64,000 bases of DNA, taken from NCBI GenBank assembly GCA_965208685.1, contig CBDBPL010000007.1, forward strand, positions 496,001-560,000. The letters run 5' to 3'. The notes below the pieces were generated by a model, which was given only the letters and a program-made list of their open reading frames with translations, made no database searches and was not told where the DNA came from. The DNA comes from JAJEFO01 sp965208685. GTDB taxonomy: Bacteria > Pseudomonadota > Alphaproteobacteria > Rhodobacterales > Rhodobacteraceae. Below, piece by piece: positions 36,148 to 46,071 of the stretch. A program made the translations under genes and the position numbers. The stretch's first letter is position 1, and each line of letters begins with the position of its first letter.

Positions 36148-37851
36148 TCAATTCTCGACATGATCCTCGATGCCTTCGGTAGCAAGACCGTCGAGACGCG
36201 GCATCTGTCTGAGAAGTGATCGCGTGTAGTCTTCCCGGGGAGTCGCAAAGAGTGTCTCTGCCTCTTGGATTTCCACCAGGCGACCATTCTGCATGACGGC
36301 AACGCGATCACACATCTGACGCACCACCGGAAGGTCGTGCGAGATGAAGAGCATCGTGAGGTTCAGGTACTCCTGCAGATCCTTCAGGATGTTGAGAATC
36401 TGTGCTTGGATCGAGACGTCGAGCGCGGATGTCGGCTCGTCGCAGATCAGGAATTTCGGTTGCGTTGCAAGCGCTCGTGCAATGGAGATGCGCTGGCGCT
36501 GACCGCCGGAGAATTCGTGCGGATACTTGAGTCCCGCATCTGCGCCAAGTCCGACATGTTCGAGCAGCTCGTCGACCCTGTGTTTCAGCGCCTTGCCGGA
36601 CAGCAGCTTGTGATGGAGCGCGGGTTCGGCAACGATTGCGTCAACCCGCATGCGCGGATTGAGCGACGAATACGGATCCTGAAAGATCATCTGGATCTGG
36701 CGACGGTACCAGGCAAGTGATCCGGTGACCGGTTGTCCGTCATACAGTATCGCGCCGCCGTCGACCCTGTACAGCCCGGCGATCATGCGTGCGACCGTGG
36801 ACTTGCCGGACCCGGACTCGCCGACGATTCCGAACACCTCGCCCTGGCGAATGTCGAAACTGACGTCGTTGACGGCGACAAGAAATTTTCGCCGGGACGG
36901 GATGAAGGAGCGCTTCTGCAGGAAGCGCTTGGTAAGACCGCTTATCTCGAAGAGCGGTCTGCCGGAGTCGCTTTCCGTCTTGTTCCAGTTCCGCGCCAGG
37001 TCGCCGATCCGGAACTTTGTGGTGCGCCCGCCATAGGAAATGAGCGGAAACCGGTGCAGCTTCACCGTGGGGCGCGGCACGGCCGCGATGAGCGACTTGG
37101 TGTAGGGATGGTTCGGTTTGCCCAGGACGAGCTTGGTTGCACCAGTCTCCACTACCTTGCCTTGGTACATGACGGTCACGCGATCCGTCGTGTCGGCAAT
37201 GACGCCCATGTCGTGGGTGATCAGGATCACGCCGACTTGGCGCTCGTTCGCCAGTTCCCTGATGAGATCCAGGATCTGGGCCTGGATCGAGACGTCAAGC
37301 GCGGTTGTCGGCTCGTCGGCGATGATGACGTCAGGCTCCGAGCAGAGGGCAAGCGCAATGACAACGCGCTGACGCATGCCGCCCGAAAACTGGTGCGGGT
37401 AATGGTTGAGCCGCAATTCGGGCTCGGGGATTCCGACGCGTGCAAGAAGATCTCGCGCCCGCTCGCGCGCTTCGGCGTCGCTCACGCTCAAATGGGTCGT
37501 GATGGTTTCCGTCAACTGCTCGCGAATCGTGAAGAGCGGATTCAGCGACGTCAGCGGATCCTGGAAGATCATGCTGATCTTGCTTCCGCGCAAGTTCCGC
37601 ATTGCTGCCCGATCACGTCCCGAAATGATCTCGTTCTTGAAGCGGATCGTGCCGCCCGCGATTCTGCCAGGGCGTTCAAGCAGTGCCATGACGGCCGCCC
37701 CAATGGTCGACTTCCCGGCCCCGGATTCGCCCACAAGACCATGAATCTCGCCGGGCTCGACCGTCAGGCTGGCCCCGTCGACGGCAACGAAGACCTCCTT
37801 TCGCATCGGAAACTCGACCGTCAGGTCGGCGATTTCCAGAATTGCGCTCAC
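36148..37851 (-). CDS. Peptide ABC transporter, fused double ATP-binding protein (DppD-DppF type)
   Basis: 567 residues holding two complete ATPase halves. Half one: Walker A GLVGESGAGKST, signature FSGGMRQRV, Walker B IIADEPTTALD. Half two: Walker A GIVGESGSGKST, signature FSGGQRQRIS, Walker B LICDEPTSALD. Each half ends with the oligopeptide-transporter PYTKSL/YTRSLL element. It powers import through the permeases encoded upstream. The start is GTG with a weak ribosome binding site, 64 bases after the dppC-type gene. Confidence 0.95.
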   Translation of the reverse strand: MSAILEIADLTVEFPMRKEVFVAVDGASLTVEPGEIHGLVGESGAGKSTIGAAVMALLERPGRIAGGTIRFKNEIISGRDRAAMRNLRGSKISMIFQDPLTSLNPLFTIREQLTETITTHLSVSDAEARERARDLLARVGIPEPELRLNHYPHQFSGGMRQRVVIALALCSEPDVIIADEPTTALDVSIQAQILDLIRELANERQVGVILITHDMGVIADTTDRVTVMYQGKVVETGATKLVLGKPNHPYTKSLIAAVPRPTVKLHRFPLISYGGRTTKFRIGDLARNWNKTESDSGRPLFEISGLTKRFLQKRSFIPSRRKFLVAVNDVSFDIRQGEVFGIVGESGSGKSTVARMIAGLYRVDGGAILYDGQPVTGSLAWYRRQIQMIFQDPYSSLNPRMRVDAIVAEPALHHKLLSGKALKHRVDELLEHVGLGADAGLKYPHEFSGGQRQRISIARALATQPKFLICDEPTSALDVSIQAQILNILKDLQEYLNLTMLFISHDLPVVRQMCDRVAVMQNGRLVEIQEAETLFATPREDYTRSLLRQMPRLDGLATEGIEDHVEN

Positions 37852-37915
37852 CGGTTGTCCGGTACTGGCGCGAGGTGCCGCTGTCCGCCGGCCGGGACTG
37901 CGATACGTGCCATGG

Positions 37916-38872
37916 CTATCTCAGCTTCGGGTTCAGTGCGTCGCGCAGCCAGTCGCCGAGAAGATTCACGGAGAGCGCGAGCGCAAGCAGCGTGCAGGCG
38001 GGGAAGAAGAGAATCCACCATTCGCCGGAGAAAAGAAATCCTTGGCCGATCCGGATCAGCGTGCCGAGCGAGGGCTGTGTAGGCGGTGCGCCAACGCCGA
38101 GAAAGGACAGCGTCGCCTCGGCGATGATGGCGAGTGCAAGCGAAATCGTCGCAATCACCAGCACGGGCGAGAGGACGTTTGGCAGGATGTGGCGGATCAT
38201 GATTGCGGTCCCCGATCTGCCGATGAGTTGCGCGGCCTGCACGTATTCCTTCTTTGTTTCGACCAGCGTTGCGCCACGCACGACGCGCGCAAACTGAACC
38301 CAATCGGAGAGGCCGATCGCAAGAATCAGAACCCAGATGGCGATTTGGTCCCGATATTCCACGGGCGTGAAACCCTTGGCGATGCCGAAGATGAGCATGG
38401 CGACAAGTATCGCGGGGAAGGTCAATTGCACGTCGGCGATGCGCATGATGATCGTTTCCGTCCAGCCGCCACGGTAGCCGGCAATCAGGCCCAGTGTCAC
38501 CCCGATCACCATGCCGAGCAATACGGCTGCGAAGCCCACCAGAAGCGAGATGCGCATGCCGTAGAGAATGGTCGAGAAGACGTCACGGCCCTGATCGTCA
38601 GTGCCGAGCCAGAAGCTCTCTCCCGTAAACGCATTTGGCGTGCCCGGTGCCGTGAACCCGTTCATAAGGTTGAGCGTTGCAGGATCGAACGGGTCGTGCG
38701 GAGCGATCAACGGCGCAAGGAGGGCTCCCGAGACCAGGAGCACGACCACGACAAAGGAGACCATGGCGACCGGAGAGTGGCGGAACGCCCACGCGAGATC
38801 GCTTTGCCAAATCGCCCAGATCCGCAAGGCCACCGGGTTTTTTCGGTCCGGTTCGGCACGCGCGCTCGTCAT
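37916..38872 (-). CDS. Peptide ABC transporter permease (DppC type)
   Basis: 318 residues with an N-terminal OppC_N helix (SFVVVVLLVSGALLAPLIAP), HDPFDPATLN, FWLGTDDQGRDVFSTILYGM, and the EAA loop (RGATLVETKKEYVQAAQLIG). About six membrane segments. ATG 38872 overlaps the stop of the DppB-type gene as ATGA. Upstream of that start the frame remains open but is not part of the protein. Confidence 0.94.
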   Translation of the reverse strand: MTSARAEPDRKNPVALRIWAIWQSDLAWAFRHSPVAMVSFVVVVLLVSGALLAPLIAPHDPFDPATLNLMNGFTAPGTPNAFTGESFWLGTDDQGRDVFSTILYGMRISLLVGFAAVLLGMVIGVTLGLIAGYRGGWTETIIMRIADVQLTFPAILVAMLIFGIAKGFTPVEYRDQIAIWVLILAIGLSDWVQFARVVRGATLVETKKEYVQAAQLIGRSGTAIMIRHILPNVLSPVLVIATISLALAIIAEATLSFLGVGAPPTQPSLGTLIRIGQGFLFSGEWWILFFPACTLLALALSVNLLGDWLRDALNPKLR

Positions 38873-39846
38873 GTCGTGTGCCCGTTGCCGCGGAGCCGGG
38901 GGTCGATCGCGACGTAGAGGAGATCGACCACGAGGTTGATTCCGACGAACATGACCGAGATCAGCATCAGGTAGGCAGCCATCACCGGGATGTCGACGAA
39001 CTGGATCGCGTTGATGAAAAGCAGTCCGACTCCTGGCCACTGGAACACGGTCTCGGTGATGATCGCGAAAGCGATGATGGATCCGAGCTGCAAGCCGGTC
39101 ACTGTGATGACCGGCACGAGCGTGTTCTTCAGCGCATGGCGGAAGTTCACGACGCGCTCGGAGAGTCCCCTGGCGCGTGCGAAGTTGATGTAGTCCTGCC
39201 GGAGAACCTCGAGCATCTCGGCGCGCACGAGCCGCATGATCAGAGTCATCTGGTACAGTCCGAGCGTGATTGAAGGCAGTACAAGCGCCTTGAGACCGCT
39301 CGCGGTCAGAAGGCCGGTGGACCATCCGCCGACATCGACCACGTCGCCACGACCAAAACTGGGAAGCAGGTCGAGTTCCACCGAGAAGACGTAGATCAGC
39401 AGGATGCCTATCAGAAACGTGGGAAGGCTGACTCCAATGAGAGATCCGGTCATGATCACGTGCGAGGCCCAGCCGTCGCGTCGAATCGCAGTGAAGACGC
39501 CGAGAACGATGCCGATCACGATCGCGAAGAGACCGCTGACGGCTGCCAGTTCCAGCGTTGCCGGCGCGCGTTCGGCGATGATGTCAGCCACAGGGCGACC
39601 CTGCCTGTAGCTGACGCCGAAATTGCCCTGCACCGCGTTCTCGAGAAAGCGCCAGTATTGCACGGGGAACGGCCGGTCGAGCCCGAGTTGCGTACGCAGG
39701 CGCTCAATGTCGGCCTGGGTGCGTTCCTGACCAAGCATGTTGTCGATCGGATCACCCACGAACCGGAACATGGAGAACGCCACGAGGCCGACAATGAGCA
39801 GGACGACTCCGGACTGGAAGATGCGGCGAATGATGTAGTTCAGCAC
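38869..39846 (-). CDS. Peptide ABC transporter permease (DppB type)
   Basis: 325 residues. Visible: the N-terminal YIIRRIFQSGVVLLIVGLVA, GDPIDNMLGQERTQADIERL, LGLDRPFPVQYWRFLENAVQ, and the EAA loop RQDYINFARARGLSERVV. It forms the membrane channel with the DppC-type protein. First permease gene after the binding-protein gene; a hairpin lies between them. Confidence 0.94.
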   Translation of the reverse strand: MLNYIIRRIFQSGVVLLIVGLVAFSMFRFVGDPIDNMLGQERTQADIERLRTQLGLDRPFPVQYWRFLENAVQGNFGVSYRQGRPVADIIAERAPATLELAAVSGLFAIVIGIVLGVFTAIRRDGWASHVIMTGSLIGVSLPTFLIGILLIYVFSVELDLLPSFGRGDVVDVGGWSTGLLTASGLKALVLPSITLGLYQMTLIMRLVRAEMLEVLRQDYINFARARGLSERVVNFRHALKNTLVPVITVTGLQLGSIIAFAIITETVFQWPGVGLLFINAIQFVDIPVMAAYLMLISVMFVGINLVVDLLYVAIDPRLRGNGHTT

Positions 39847-39898
39847 GTGGCTTCCCCGTGACCGTTACGGCGAAGAAGGCGCGGGCAGAGTGCGAATC

Positions 39899-39920
39899 CG
39901 GCCCGCCCGGAGGCGGGCCG
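39899..39920 (-). promoter_or_regulatory. Intercistronic hairpin between binding protein and permease genes
   Basis: CGGCCCGCC (39899-39907) pairs perfectly with GGCGGGCCG (39912-39920) across a 4-base loop. It follows the binding-protein stop by about 20 bases with no T-tract. Such stable hairpins after the first cistron protect its mRNA and give more binding protein than permease. Confidence 0.6.
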
Positions 39921-39940
39921 ACGGTGGTGCGTCCGCAAGG

Positions 39941-41518
39941 TCAGTTGACCCTGACCCAACGCAGGATGAAGAAGTTGTCCGGTCGCTGCGTCAGCTCGAC
40001 ATTTGATTGGGCGCCCCAAACGAGCGGCTGGACGTACATCGTCACGTAGGCATGCTCGTCCTGATAGAGCGCGGTCACCTTGTCCAGCATCGCCTGCCGT
40101 TTGGTGTCGTCGATCTCGGACTGGATCATCGGCAGGAGTTCGTCGATTCTGGCATTCGAGTATCCCCCGAAATTCCAGCTGCCAAGCTTCTTCTCGCTGT
40201 TCGGGGTGGACGCGAGGAAACGGATCGGATGCTCGTGATCGAAGGTGCCCGGTGACCAGCCGAGCATGTACATGTCGAAGTTGTCCTCGCGCAGTTCCGG
40301 CCAGTAGTTGCGGACCGGCATCGCGTCGAGTTCGGCAGTGACTCCCACCTGAGCCAGCATGCCGACGACAGCCTGGCAGACAGCCTCGTCGTTCAGGTAG
40401 CGGTCGTTCGGACACTTGAGACCGAAGCCGAACCCGTCAGGGTAGCCAGCCTCGGCGAGCAATGTCCTTGCACTGTCTGGATCGAACGCCGGGCGCATGT
40501 CATTTGCCGTGGAAAAGCCTCGCATCGCGGGGCTGACAAGCTGGCTTGCCGGTTCGGCGCTGCCGCGCATGATGGTCTGCAGGATGGCAGGCACGTTGAT
40601 CGCGCTTGCCACTGCTTCGCGCACGCGCGCGTCCCTGAATGGATTCGGATCGCCCGTGTTGGGGCCGTATTTCAGGGCATCTGCCTCGTGGGCGAAGCCA
40701 AGCATGATGACGCGGGCCTCGATGCCCCGTATGACCTTGACCGCGTCGTGGCCGGACAGCCGCTCGGCGTCCTGGATTGGCACAGGGTTGATCAGGTCGA
40801 CATCGCCCGAAAGCAGGGCAGCGACGGCCGTGGCCGGGTTCTGAATGGGCAGGAAAGTCGCCTCGGTGATGTTGTGCTCGACCTCGCCCCACCAGTTGCC
40901 AAACGGCTGGAGGACTGTCTCCAGCCCGGGCTGGCGGCCGCTCAGCACGAAGGCGCCGGTGCCGTTGGCGTTGAGGGTGGCATGGTTGCCAGACTCCTTG
41001 TCCGGCCGCGCCGCGCCGTTCGCTTCGGCCCAGCCCGCATCCATCATCATCCAGTTGGCGATCGAGTCCGGGAAGATCGGGTTCGGCACGTTGGTCATGA
41101 CGTCAACCGTGAAGTCGTCGACCTTGACCACGTCCGACACGGTCGCAAACCAGCTGCGCACGTCCGACGCTTCCGATGATGCGCGTTCGTAGGAAAAGAT
41201 CACGTCGTCAGCGTCGAACTCGCTTCCATCGTGGAACGTGACACCCTGACGGAGGAAGAAGCGCCAGCCCGCACCGTCGCCGATTGGTTCCCAGCTTGTG
41301 GCCAGCGCAGGCTCGATCGACATGTCTCTTCCGCGGCGCACGAGGCCCTCGTAAACGTTGTTCAGGAAGCCGAGGACCGGCGCCGAGCTCACGGCATGCG
41401 GATCCATCGTCTGCGGGTCGGTGGTGCCGGCCCATCTGAAGGATTCGGCATGCGTGCCGGCAGCAATGCCGGTCGCCAGCAGGAAACCCAGCACACTGGT
41501 TGAAGCTCTTGGTGTCAT
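39941..41518 (-). CDS. Peptide ABC transporter substrate-binding protein
   Basis: 525 residues, SBP family 5 (DppA-like). A signal peptide (TSVLGFLLATGIAAGTHAES) precedes FRWAGTTDPQTMDPHAV and LRQGVTFHDGSEFDADDVIF, which are family marks. It captures ligand in the periplasm. ATG 41518 has AAGGAG upstream. It heads the operon with the permeases and fused ATPase. It shares CPNDRY-NDEA-CQA-VGMLAQVGV with the two binding proteins at 44.0-48.6 kb. Confidence 0.95.
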   Translation of the reverse strand: MTPRASTSVLGFLLATGIAAGTHAESFRWAGTTDPQTMDPHAVSSAPVLGFLNNVYEGLVRRGRDMSIEPALATSWEPIGDGAGWRFFLRQGVTFHDGSEFDADDVIFSYERASSEASDVRSWFATVSDVVKVDDFTVDVMTNVPNPIFPDSIANWMMMDAGWAEANGAARPDKESGNHATLNANGTGAFVLSGRQPGLETVLQPFGNWWGEVEHNITEATFLPIQNPATAVAALLSGDVDLINPVPIQDAERLSGHDAVKVIRGIEARVIMLGFAHEADALKYGPNTGDPNPFRDARVREAVASAINVPAILQTIMRGSAEPASQLVSPAMRGFSTANDMRPAFDPDSARTLLAEAGYPDGFGFGLKCPNDRYLNDEAVCQAVVGMLAQVGVTAELDAMPVRNYWPELREDNFDMYMLGWSPGTFDHEHPIRFLASTPNSEKKLGSWNFGGYSNARIDELLPMIQSEIDDTKRQAMLDKVTALYQDEHAYVTMYVQPLVWGAQSNVELTQRPDNFFILRWVRVN

Positions 41519-42835
41519 TCTTTTCTCCTTTGTGTCACCAGGCGTCACTCTGGCATGTTTGTCGCGGATGGCAAGGCGTGACCACCTCGCATGGCCTCAT
41601 GTTCCGGCGCCGGACAGGTTCGCAGTGCGTCGAGCCCGGGCGACGGCGGCACAAGGCCATGCCAGCGCTGGATCCACCTCTCTCGCAAGTCTCTTGTTCT
41701 CTTGCCTCGCGGCGGGTCGACAGACGCGCTCGGCACCATGCGATGCAGTGCGGGCCCGCGATCGGGGGCGTGGTCCGGCATCGGCTCGGGCTGAGGTTCT
41801 TGGCCCTCGCGGGACCGTACGGCGAGCGGGCCGCTTTGACGGAAGGAGTTGCGAAACCCATTGCCGTCGCGCCAACGGGCACCAGAAACGCAACTCCATC
41901 CCGGAATTCCTGGAGTGCAACGACCGAAGGGATCGCGGGGTCCTCAACGGGGACGTCATGCGAAAGTCCATTTGGGGCGGCCTGGCCGTTGCGATCCGCG
42001 TTGGACGCGGCAACGCGGTGCTGGCGGGGCCTGGTCTTGCCGTTCCCGGACACGGCAGCGCATGGCTTCGAGCAAGCCGCGCAACGCGGCGTCGCGCGCA
42101 CATGCACGGCGTGCGCCGGAGCTGGCTCCCGCCGGAAGCGCGATGCGACCGCTCCCGTGGGACTCTCGCAAAATGGACATCAAGCGCGCGAGGACGGTCG
42201 CGTCATGGGCTTCGGTCCGCATCGCGTCCTCCCGGTTCGTCGTCACTTCGCTCGATGGCTCCGAACAGGCAGGGCTAAGCCCGGTGAACGCGGCGGGTGC
42301 GCCAAGGAGAGTTTGCAGGACACGCTTCCGATCCCGTCCGAAGAGCATCAGTGGAGCCACTGTCGGCCTGCTGTCGGGGCGGGCTGCGGGGTAGAACGGT
42401 AGCGGAAACTTCTTCGATGCCTTGGCGATGACGTGGCGGTTGAGGGTGAGGGCCTCGGTGTCGGGCAGGTCGATCCGATCACCTTGCTCGGCCGGGACGA
42501 TCGGCGGCGCTGAAACAGCCCCTGACACTGGCAAGTGCGAACTGACCTGCATAGGGTCCGGGATGCCGGGAGCTGGATTGGCGGACTTCCCTTCGTCACT
42601 TTCGCCGGGGCCATGGCGTTCGTCTTCAACTTGCCCGCAGACAAGAAGGCGACCCTTCGTGGTGCGGCACGGACATGGCAATGATCCAGGCAATCCCGCC
42701 GCACAGGCCAGGGATCTTGCCGGCATCACCGATGCGCTCGCCGCGCTGGAGTCCAAGCGGCAATGGAGCAGTTTCCGACTTTTGCCTTCACTCGCAAAAT
42801 GTGACTTGTCGACATGATCGCCAACTGAAGGCAAG
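41519..42835. other. 1.3-kb gap without recognised gene
   Basis: Overlapping open frames on both strands are compositionally biased (Arg, Ala, Pro) with no known domain. The first bases hold upstream signals of the binding-protein operon. Probably eroded DNA; no repeats or RNA genes were recognised. Confidence 0.45.
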
Positions 42836-42994
42836 ATGGGCATGGCACGACGGAAGATTGTGCCATTCGATGATGCAGAGGCCGAAGGCAAGGGTGCAGC
42901 GGTCGTGGATGACGGCATCACGAATGCGGTGCAGCAAATTGCGGCAAGACTGTCGCTCGCGCACACGGCCATGGGAAAGGGGGGAAAGACATGA
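42836..42994 (+). CDS. Hypothetical small protein coupled to NnrU gene
   Basis: 52 residues beginning MGMARRKIVPFDDAEAEGKG; ATG 42842 is an alternative start. No known motif. Its TGA overlaps the ATG of the NnrU gene (ATGA), arguing for real translation. GAAGG lies shortly upstream of ATG 42836. Function unknown. Confidence 0.45.
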   Translation: MGMARRKIVPFDDAEAEGKGAAVVDDGITNAVQQIAARLSLAHTAMGKGGKT

Positions 42995-43536
42995 TCTGGC
43001 TGGTAGCGGGACTTGCGATTTGGTGGGCGGCACATCTCTTCAAGCGCATTGCTCCGGAGAGGCGCGAGCGATTGGGCAAGACGGGCAAGGGGCTTGTGGC
43101 GGCGGCCGTGATCGTTGCGTTGGCCTTGATGGTGGTCGGCTACCGCATGGCCGAGAGCGTGGTCTACTGGGATCCGGGGGCGGCGCTTGTGGGGATCAAC
43201 AACCTGGTTGTGTTCGCTGCCTTCTACCTGTTTGCGGCGAGCGGGCTGCGGACTGGAGTCACGCGCATCATCCGACATCCGCAGCTTGTCGGGTTTGCGC
43301 TATGGGCACTCGCCCACATCATTGTGAATGGAGACCTGCCTTCGCTTGTTCTCTTTGGCGGCTTGCTGGCCTGGGCACTGGCGGAAATTGCTGTCATCAA
43401 TCGCGCCGTGCCGGAGTGGTCGGCTCCGGAGCCGGTGCCGGCACGAAAGGAGGTCATGGCTGCCGTGGGCGCTGCTGCAGTCTTCGCTGCCGCGGCAATT
43501 GTACATGGGTGGCTTGGCTACAATCCGTTTGGTTGA
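42991..43536 (+). CDS. NnrU family membrane protein
   Basis: 181 residues with about five to six hydrophobic segments (WLVAGLAIWWAAHLFKRIAP, VAAAVIVALALMVVGYRMA, VVFAAFYLFAAS, HIIVNGDLPSLVLFGGLLAW). RHPQLVGFALWALAHIIVNG is the NnrU signature. NnrU proteins are linked to nitric-oxide/denitrification loci in some bacteria, but no such genes are nearby. Located in the inner membrane. Confidence 0.9.
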   Translation: MIWLVAGLAIWWAAHLFKRIAPERRERLGKTGKGLVAAAVIVALALMVVGYRMAESVVYWDPGAALVGINNLVVFAAFYLFAASGLRTGVTRIIRHPQLVGFALWALAHIIVNGDLPSLVLFGGLLAWALAEIAVINRAVPEWSAPEPVPARKEVMAAVGAAAVFAAAAIVHGWLGYNPFG

Positions 43537-44003
43537 TCGCGTGGAAGGCGCGTTGCCTGCCGAACAGGCGGGCCGTGAGCTGAACCGGCAGCGCGCGTCG
43601 GCCCAGCATGCCGCTCCGTAAAGGCCGGAAGACGAAAGCGTTGCTCCGCCGCAGGGCAGAAAGTCGACTCGTTGCCAGCCGCGCGGTTTCGGTCGGGTGC
43701 ACTGTCGTACGCCCCATCGCTCCCGGAACCCGACGCATTCATCGGACGCTTGCGCGGGGACGGTAGACGCCGCCCGATTGTTCGCGGCGGGCAAGCCTGC
43801 CTGGAACCAAGCATCCATGGTTCCCGGTGGAGACGAGGCTTCCGCCACTTGCGGCGTATGCCGTGCCTGCAGCCATTTTCTGCTCATCCGGCATGTCGAC
43901 TTGATTCGCTGCAACCGGCGCAGCGGCTTCCGACGACCTGCGCTTTGGGCCGCGTGCAGAGGCTGAAGGCGGCTCTCGCGCCGCCCCCAGGCTCTGCTTG
44001 GCG
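43537..44003. other. Gap without recognised gene
   Basis: 467 bases between NnrU and the next binding-protein gene, which end toward each other. No gene, RNA or clear terminator recognised. Confidence 0.4.
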
Positions 44004-45584
44004 TCACTTCAGGCTGAAATACTTGAACTTGGCCGTGTCGTCCGGCGCGACAACGGTCTGGATGCCGGACTTCATGCCCCAGTTCAGCACCTGGTGGTGG
44101 ATCGGGACGTAGATCTGCTCATCCTGAACCGCCTGCCAGATCTCGGCGATCATGCTGTTGCGCTTCGGCAGGTCCGTCTCGGAGGCGAGCGCTTCGATCT
44201 TGGCATCGAGGCCGGAATCACCGAATCGCGTGCCGTTCCACGAGCCGTACTTCTCGTCCCGCGAATGGACGAGGAAGTTGAAGATGTACTCGGAATCGTA
44301 GGTCGGGACGCCCCAGCCGAGCATGTAGAAGTCGGTTTCCAGCTTGTTGATCAGCGGGAAGTGCTGGGCCTTGGGCAAGGCTTCCAGGGTCACCGTGACA
44401 CCGATCTGCGCCAGCATCCCGACTGCCGCCTGGCAGATGGCCTCGTCGTTGATGTAGCGGTCGTTCGGGCAGTTGAGCCGGATCGAGAACCCGTCTCCGT
44501 AGCCAGCCTCGGCCATGAGCGCCCTTGCGGCGTCGATGTCGTGTTCCGGAACCTGGTCGAGCCCGGCGGTCCAGCCGTTGACGAAGGGCGGCATGATGAC
44601 CCCAGCCGGTTGAGACTGCTCGCGCATCACGACCTTCATTATGGCATCGCGGTTGATCGCGATGTTCATTGCCCGTCGCACCCGGATGTCTGCGAACGGG
44701 TTCTTTCCGTCGACATTGTCCGTGGCCAGGTCGCCATCCCCGACATTCAGTCCGAAGAAGATCACGCGGTTTTGCGGCGCGGTTCGCACGTCCAGCCCGT
44801 CGCTGCCGGCAACGCGCGACAAGTCTTGCACCGGCACGTCCTGGATGAAGTCCACCTCGCCGGAGAGGAGCGCAGCGACCCGGGTCGCTGCGTTCTGGAT
44901 CGGCGTGTAGACGATGTCCGTCACCTCCATCGGGAATTCGCCATTGCCCCAGTAGTCCTCGTTGATCGTGAGCACTGTCTTGGTGTCGGGCTCGCGGCTC
45001 ACAAGCTTATAGGGACCGGTGCCGTTTGCATTCTTGGCTGCGTAGGTGTCCTCACCGCCCTCGTAGTCCTGCACCTTTACCGCGTTGTTCGCCTCGGCCC
45101 AGCCCTTGTCGATGATGAACAGGTTGGTGAGGTTGGATGGCATGATCGGATTCGGCCCGTCGGTCACGATCTCAAACACGTGACTGCTGGGTGCGCGCAC
45201 CTCCTTGACCGAGGCGAGAAGCTCCTTGTAGTCGCTGTCCGGGGTCATGGCGCGGTTGAACGAAAAGACCGCGTCCTCGCTGTCGAATTCCGCACCGTCG
45301 TGGAACTTCACGCCTTCACGCAGCGCGAAGACCCAGACATTCGGATCGCTTTCGGACGGGCCCCATTCGGTCGCCAGCGCCGGCACGATCGCGCCGGTCA
45401 TGTCCCGCATGACAAGTGGTTCCATGATCTGGTGCGCCAGCGCGGAGGTCGGGCCTTCGTTCTGCGCGTGCGGGTCGAGCGTCAGCGAGTCGCCCGCCCG
45501 TGCCCAGCGCAGCGTTTCGGCACTTGCTCCCTGCGATGCTGCGGCCAGCAACGCTGCTGCAATTGTCAGACATTTGGTCTGCAT
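44004..45584 (-). CDS. ABC transporter substrate-binding protein (SBP family 5), copy 1
   Basis: 526 residues with a signal peptide (CLTIAAALLAAASQGASAET). Family marks: LRWARAGDSLTLDPHAQNEG, LREGVKFHDGAEFDSEDAVF, CPNDRYINDEAICQAAVGML. No permease or ATPase genes adjoin it, so it may feed the transporter at 36-40 kb or another. It is nearly identical over long stretches to the protein at 47028-48608, indicating recent gene duplication. Confidence 0.94.
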   Translation of the reverse strand: MQTKCLTIAAALLAAASQGASAETLRWARAGDSLTLDPHAQNEGPTSALAHQIMEPLVMRDMTGAIVPALATEWGPSESDPNVWVFALREGVKFHDGAEFDSEDAVFSFNRAMTPDSDYKELLASVKEVRAPSSHVFEIVTDGPNPIMPSNLTNLFIIDKGWAEANNAVKVQDYEGGEDTYAAKNANGTGPYKLVSREPDTKTVLTINEDYWGNGEFPMEVTDIVYTPIQNAATRVAALLSGEVDFIQDVPVQDLSRVAGSDGLDVRTAPQNRVIFFGLNVGDGDLATDNVDGKNPFADIRVRRAMNIAINRDAIMKVVMREQSQPAGVIMPPFVNGWTAGLDQVPEHDIDAARALMAEAGYGDGFSIRLNCPNDRYINDEAICQAAVGMLAQIGVTVTLEALPKAQHFPLINKLETDFYMLGWGVPTYDSEYIFNFLVHSRDEKYGSWNGTRFGDSGLDAKIEALASETDLPKRNSMIAEIWQAVQDEQIYVPIHHQVLNWGMKSGIQTVVAPDDTAKFKYFSLK

Positions 45585-45718
45585 GATCTATCCTCCCTGT
45601 TTGACGGACCGCAGTAGTGACCGTGCGGCCGGAATCGCAATGGGGCATTTGCCGCATGTGTGGAAAAACGTCCAGAGGCTGAATGCGGTTTCCGCACTGG
45701 CCTAAGTCACATTGACGT

Positions 45719-45793
45719 CAGTCGAAGCGCGAATGCTTGATCCTGGCCGTGTCCCCGGACGCCAAGACGGTCTGGAAGTTCGAGTCGGGACTT
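45719..45793 (-). pseudogene. C-terminal relic of a third SBP family 5 gene
   Basis: The minus frame reads MNASPDSNFQTVLASGDTAR then IKHSRFD and stop. This parallels GIQTVVAPDDTAKFKYFSLK at the end of copy 1 and DIQTIVASDDTAKFKYFSFN at the end of copy 2. Upstream sequence shows no further match, so only the last ~25 codons survive. Confidence 0.65.
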
Positions 45794-46071
45794 GCATTCA
45801 TGGCTGAGCGGTTCTTTCACCCGTGTGCCGTTTCGCGTCCGGCCCCGGCAAACCGGCGACGGCAGATTCATTTGCATCCTTGGATGCGCCGGGACGGCTC
45901 GTCGAGCCGATTTCCCACTTGGCCACCGCGATGCCACGATGGAGCATGTTCAGCGCCGCATTGACCTGGATTGCACGTGCTTGCGTCCTGACGGTCCTAA
46001 GTCAGTCATGCGCGCAATTCTCACTTTGGCCCGCTTCCGGCTTGAAGTGCGCCTTGCGCGATTCGCGAGGA
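45794..46071. other. Gap without recognised gene
   Basis: About 280 bases between the binding-protein relic and the toxin gene. No motifs recognised. Confidence 0.35.

Noticed and set aside
36733..38082. 449-codon plus-strand frame opposite the ABC ATPase gene.
   Set aside because: Antisense shadow; the minus strand carries both full ATPase motif sets.
41956..43278. Long minus-strand open frame (440 codons) overlapping the NnrU gene.
   Set aside because: It is antisense to the clear NnrU protein, is compositionally biased and has no domain.
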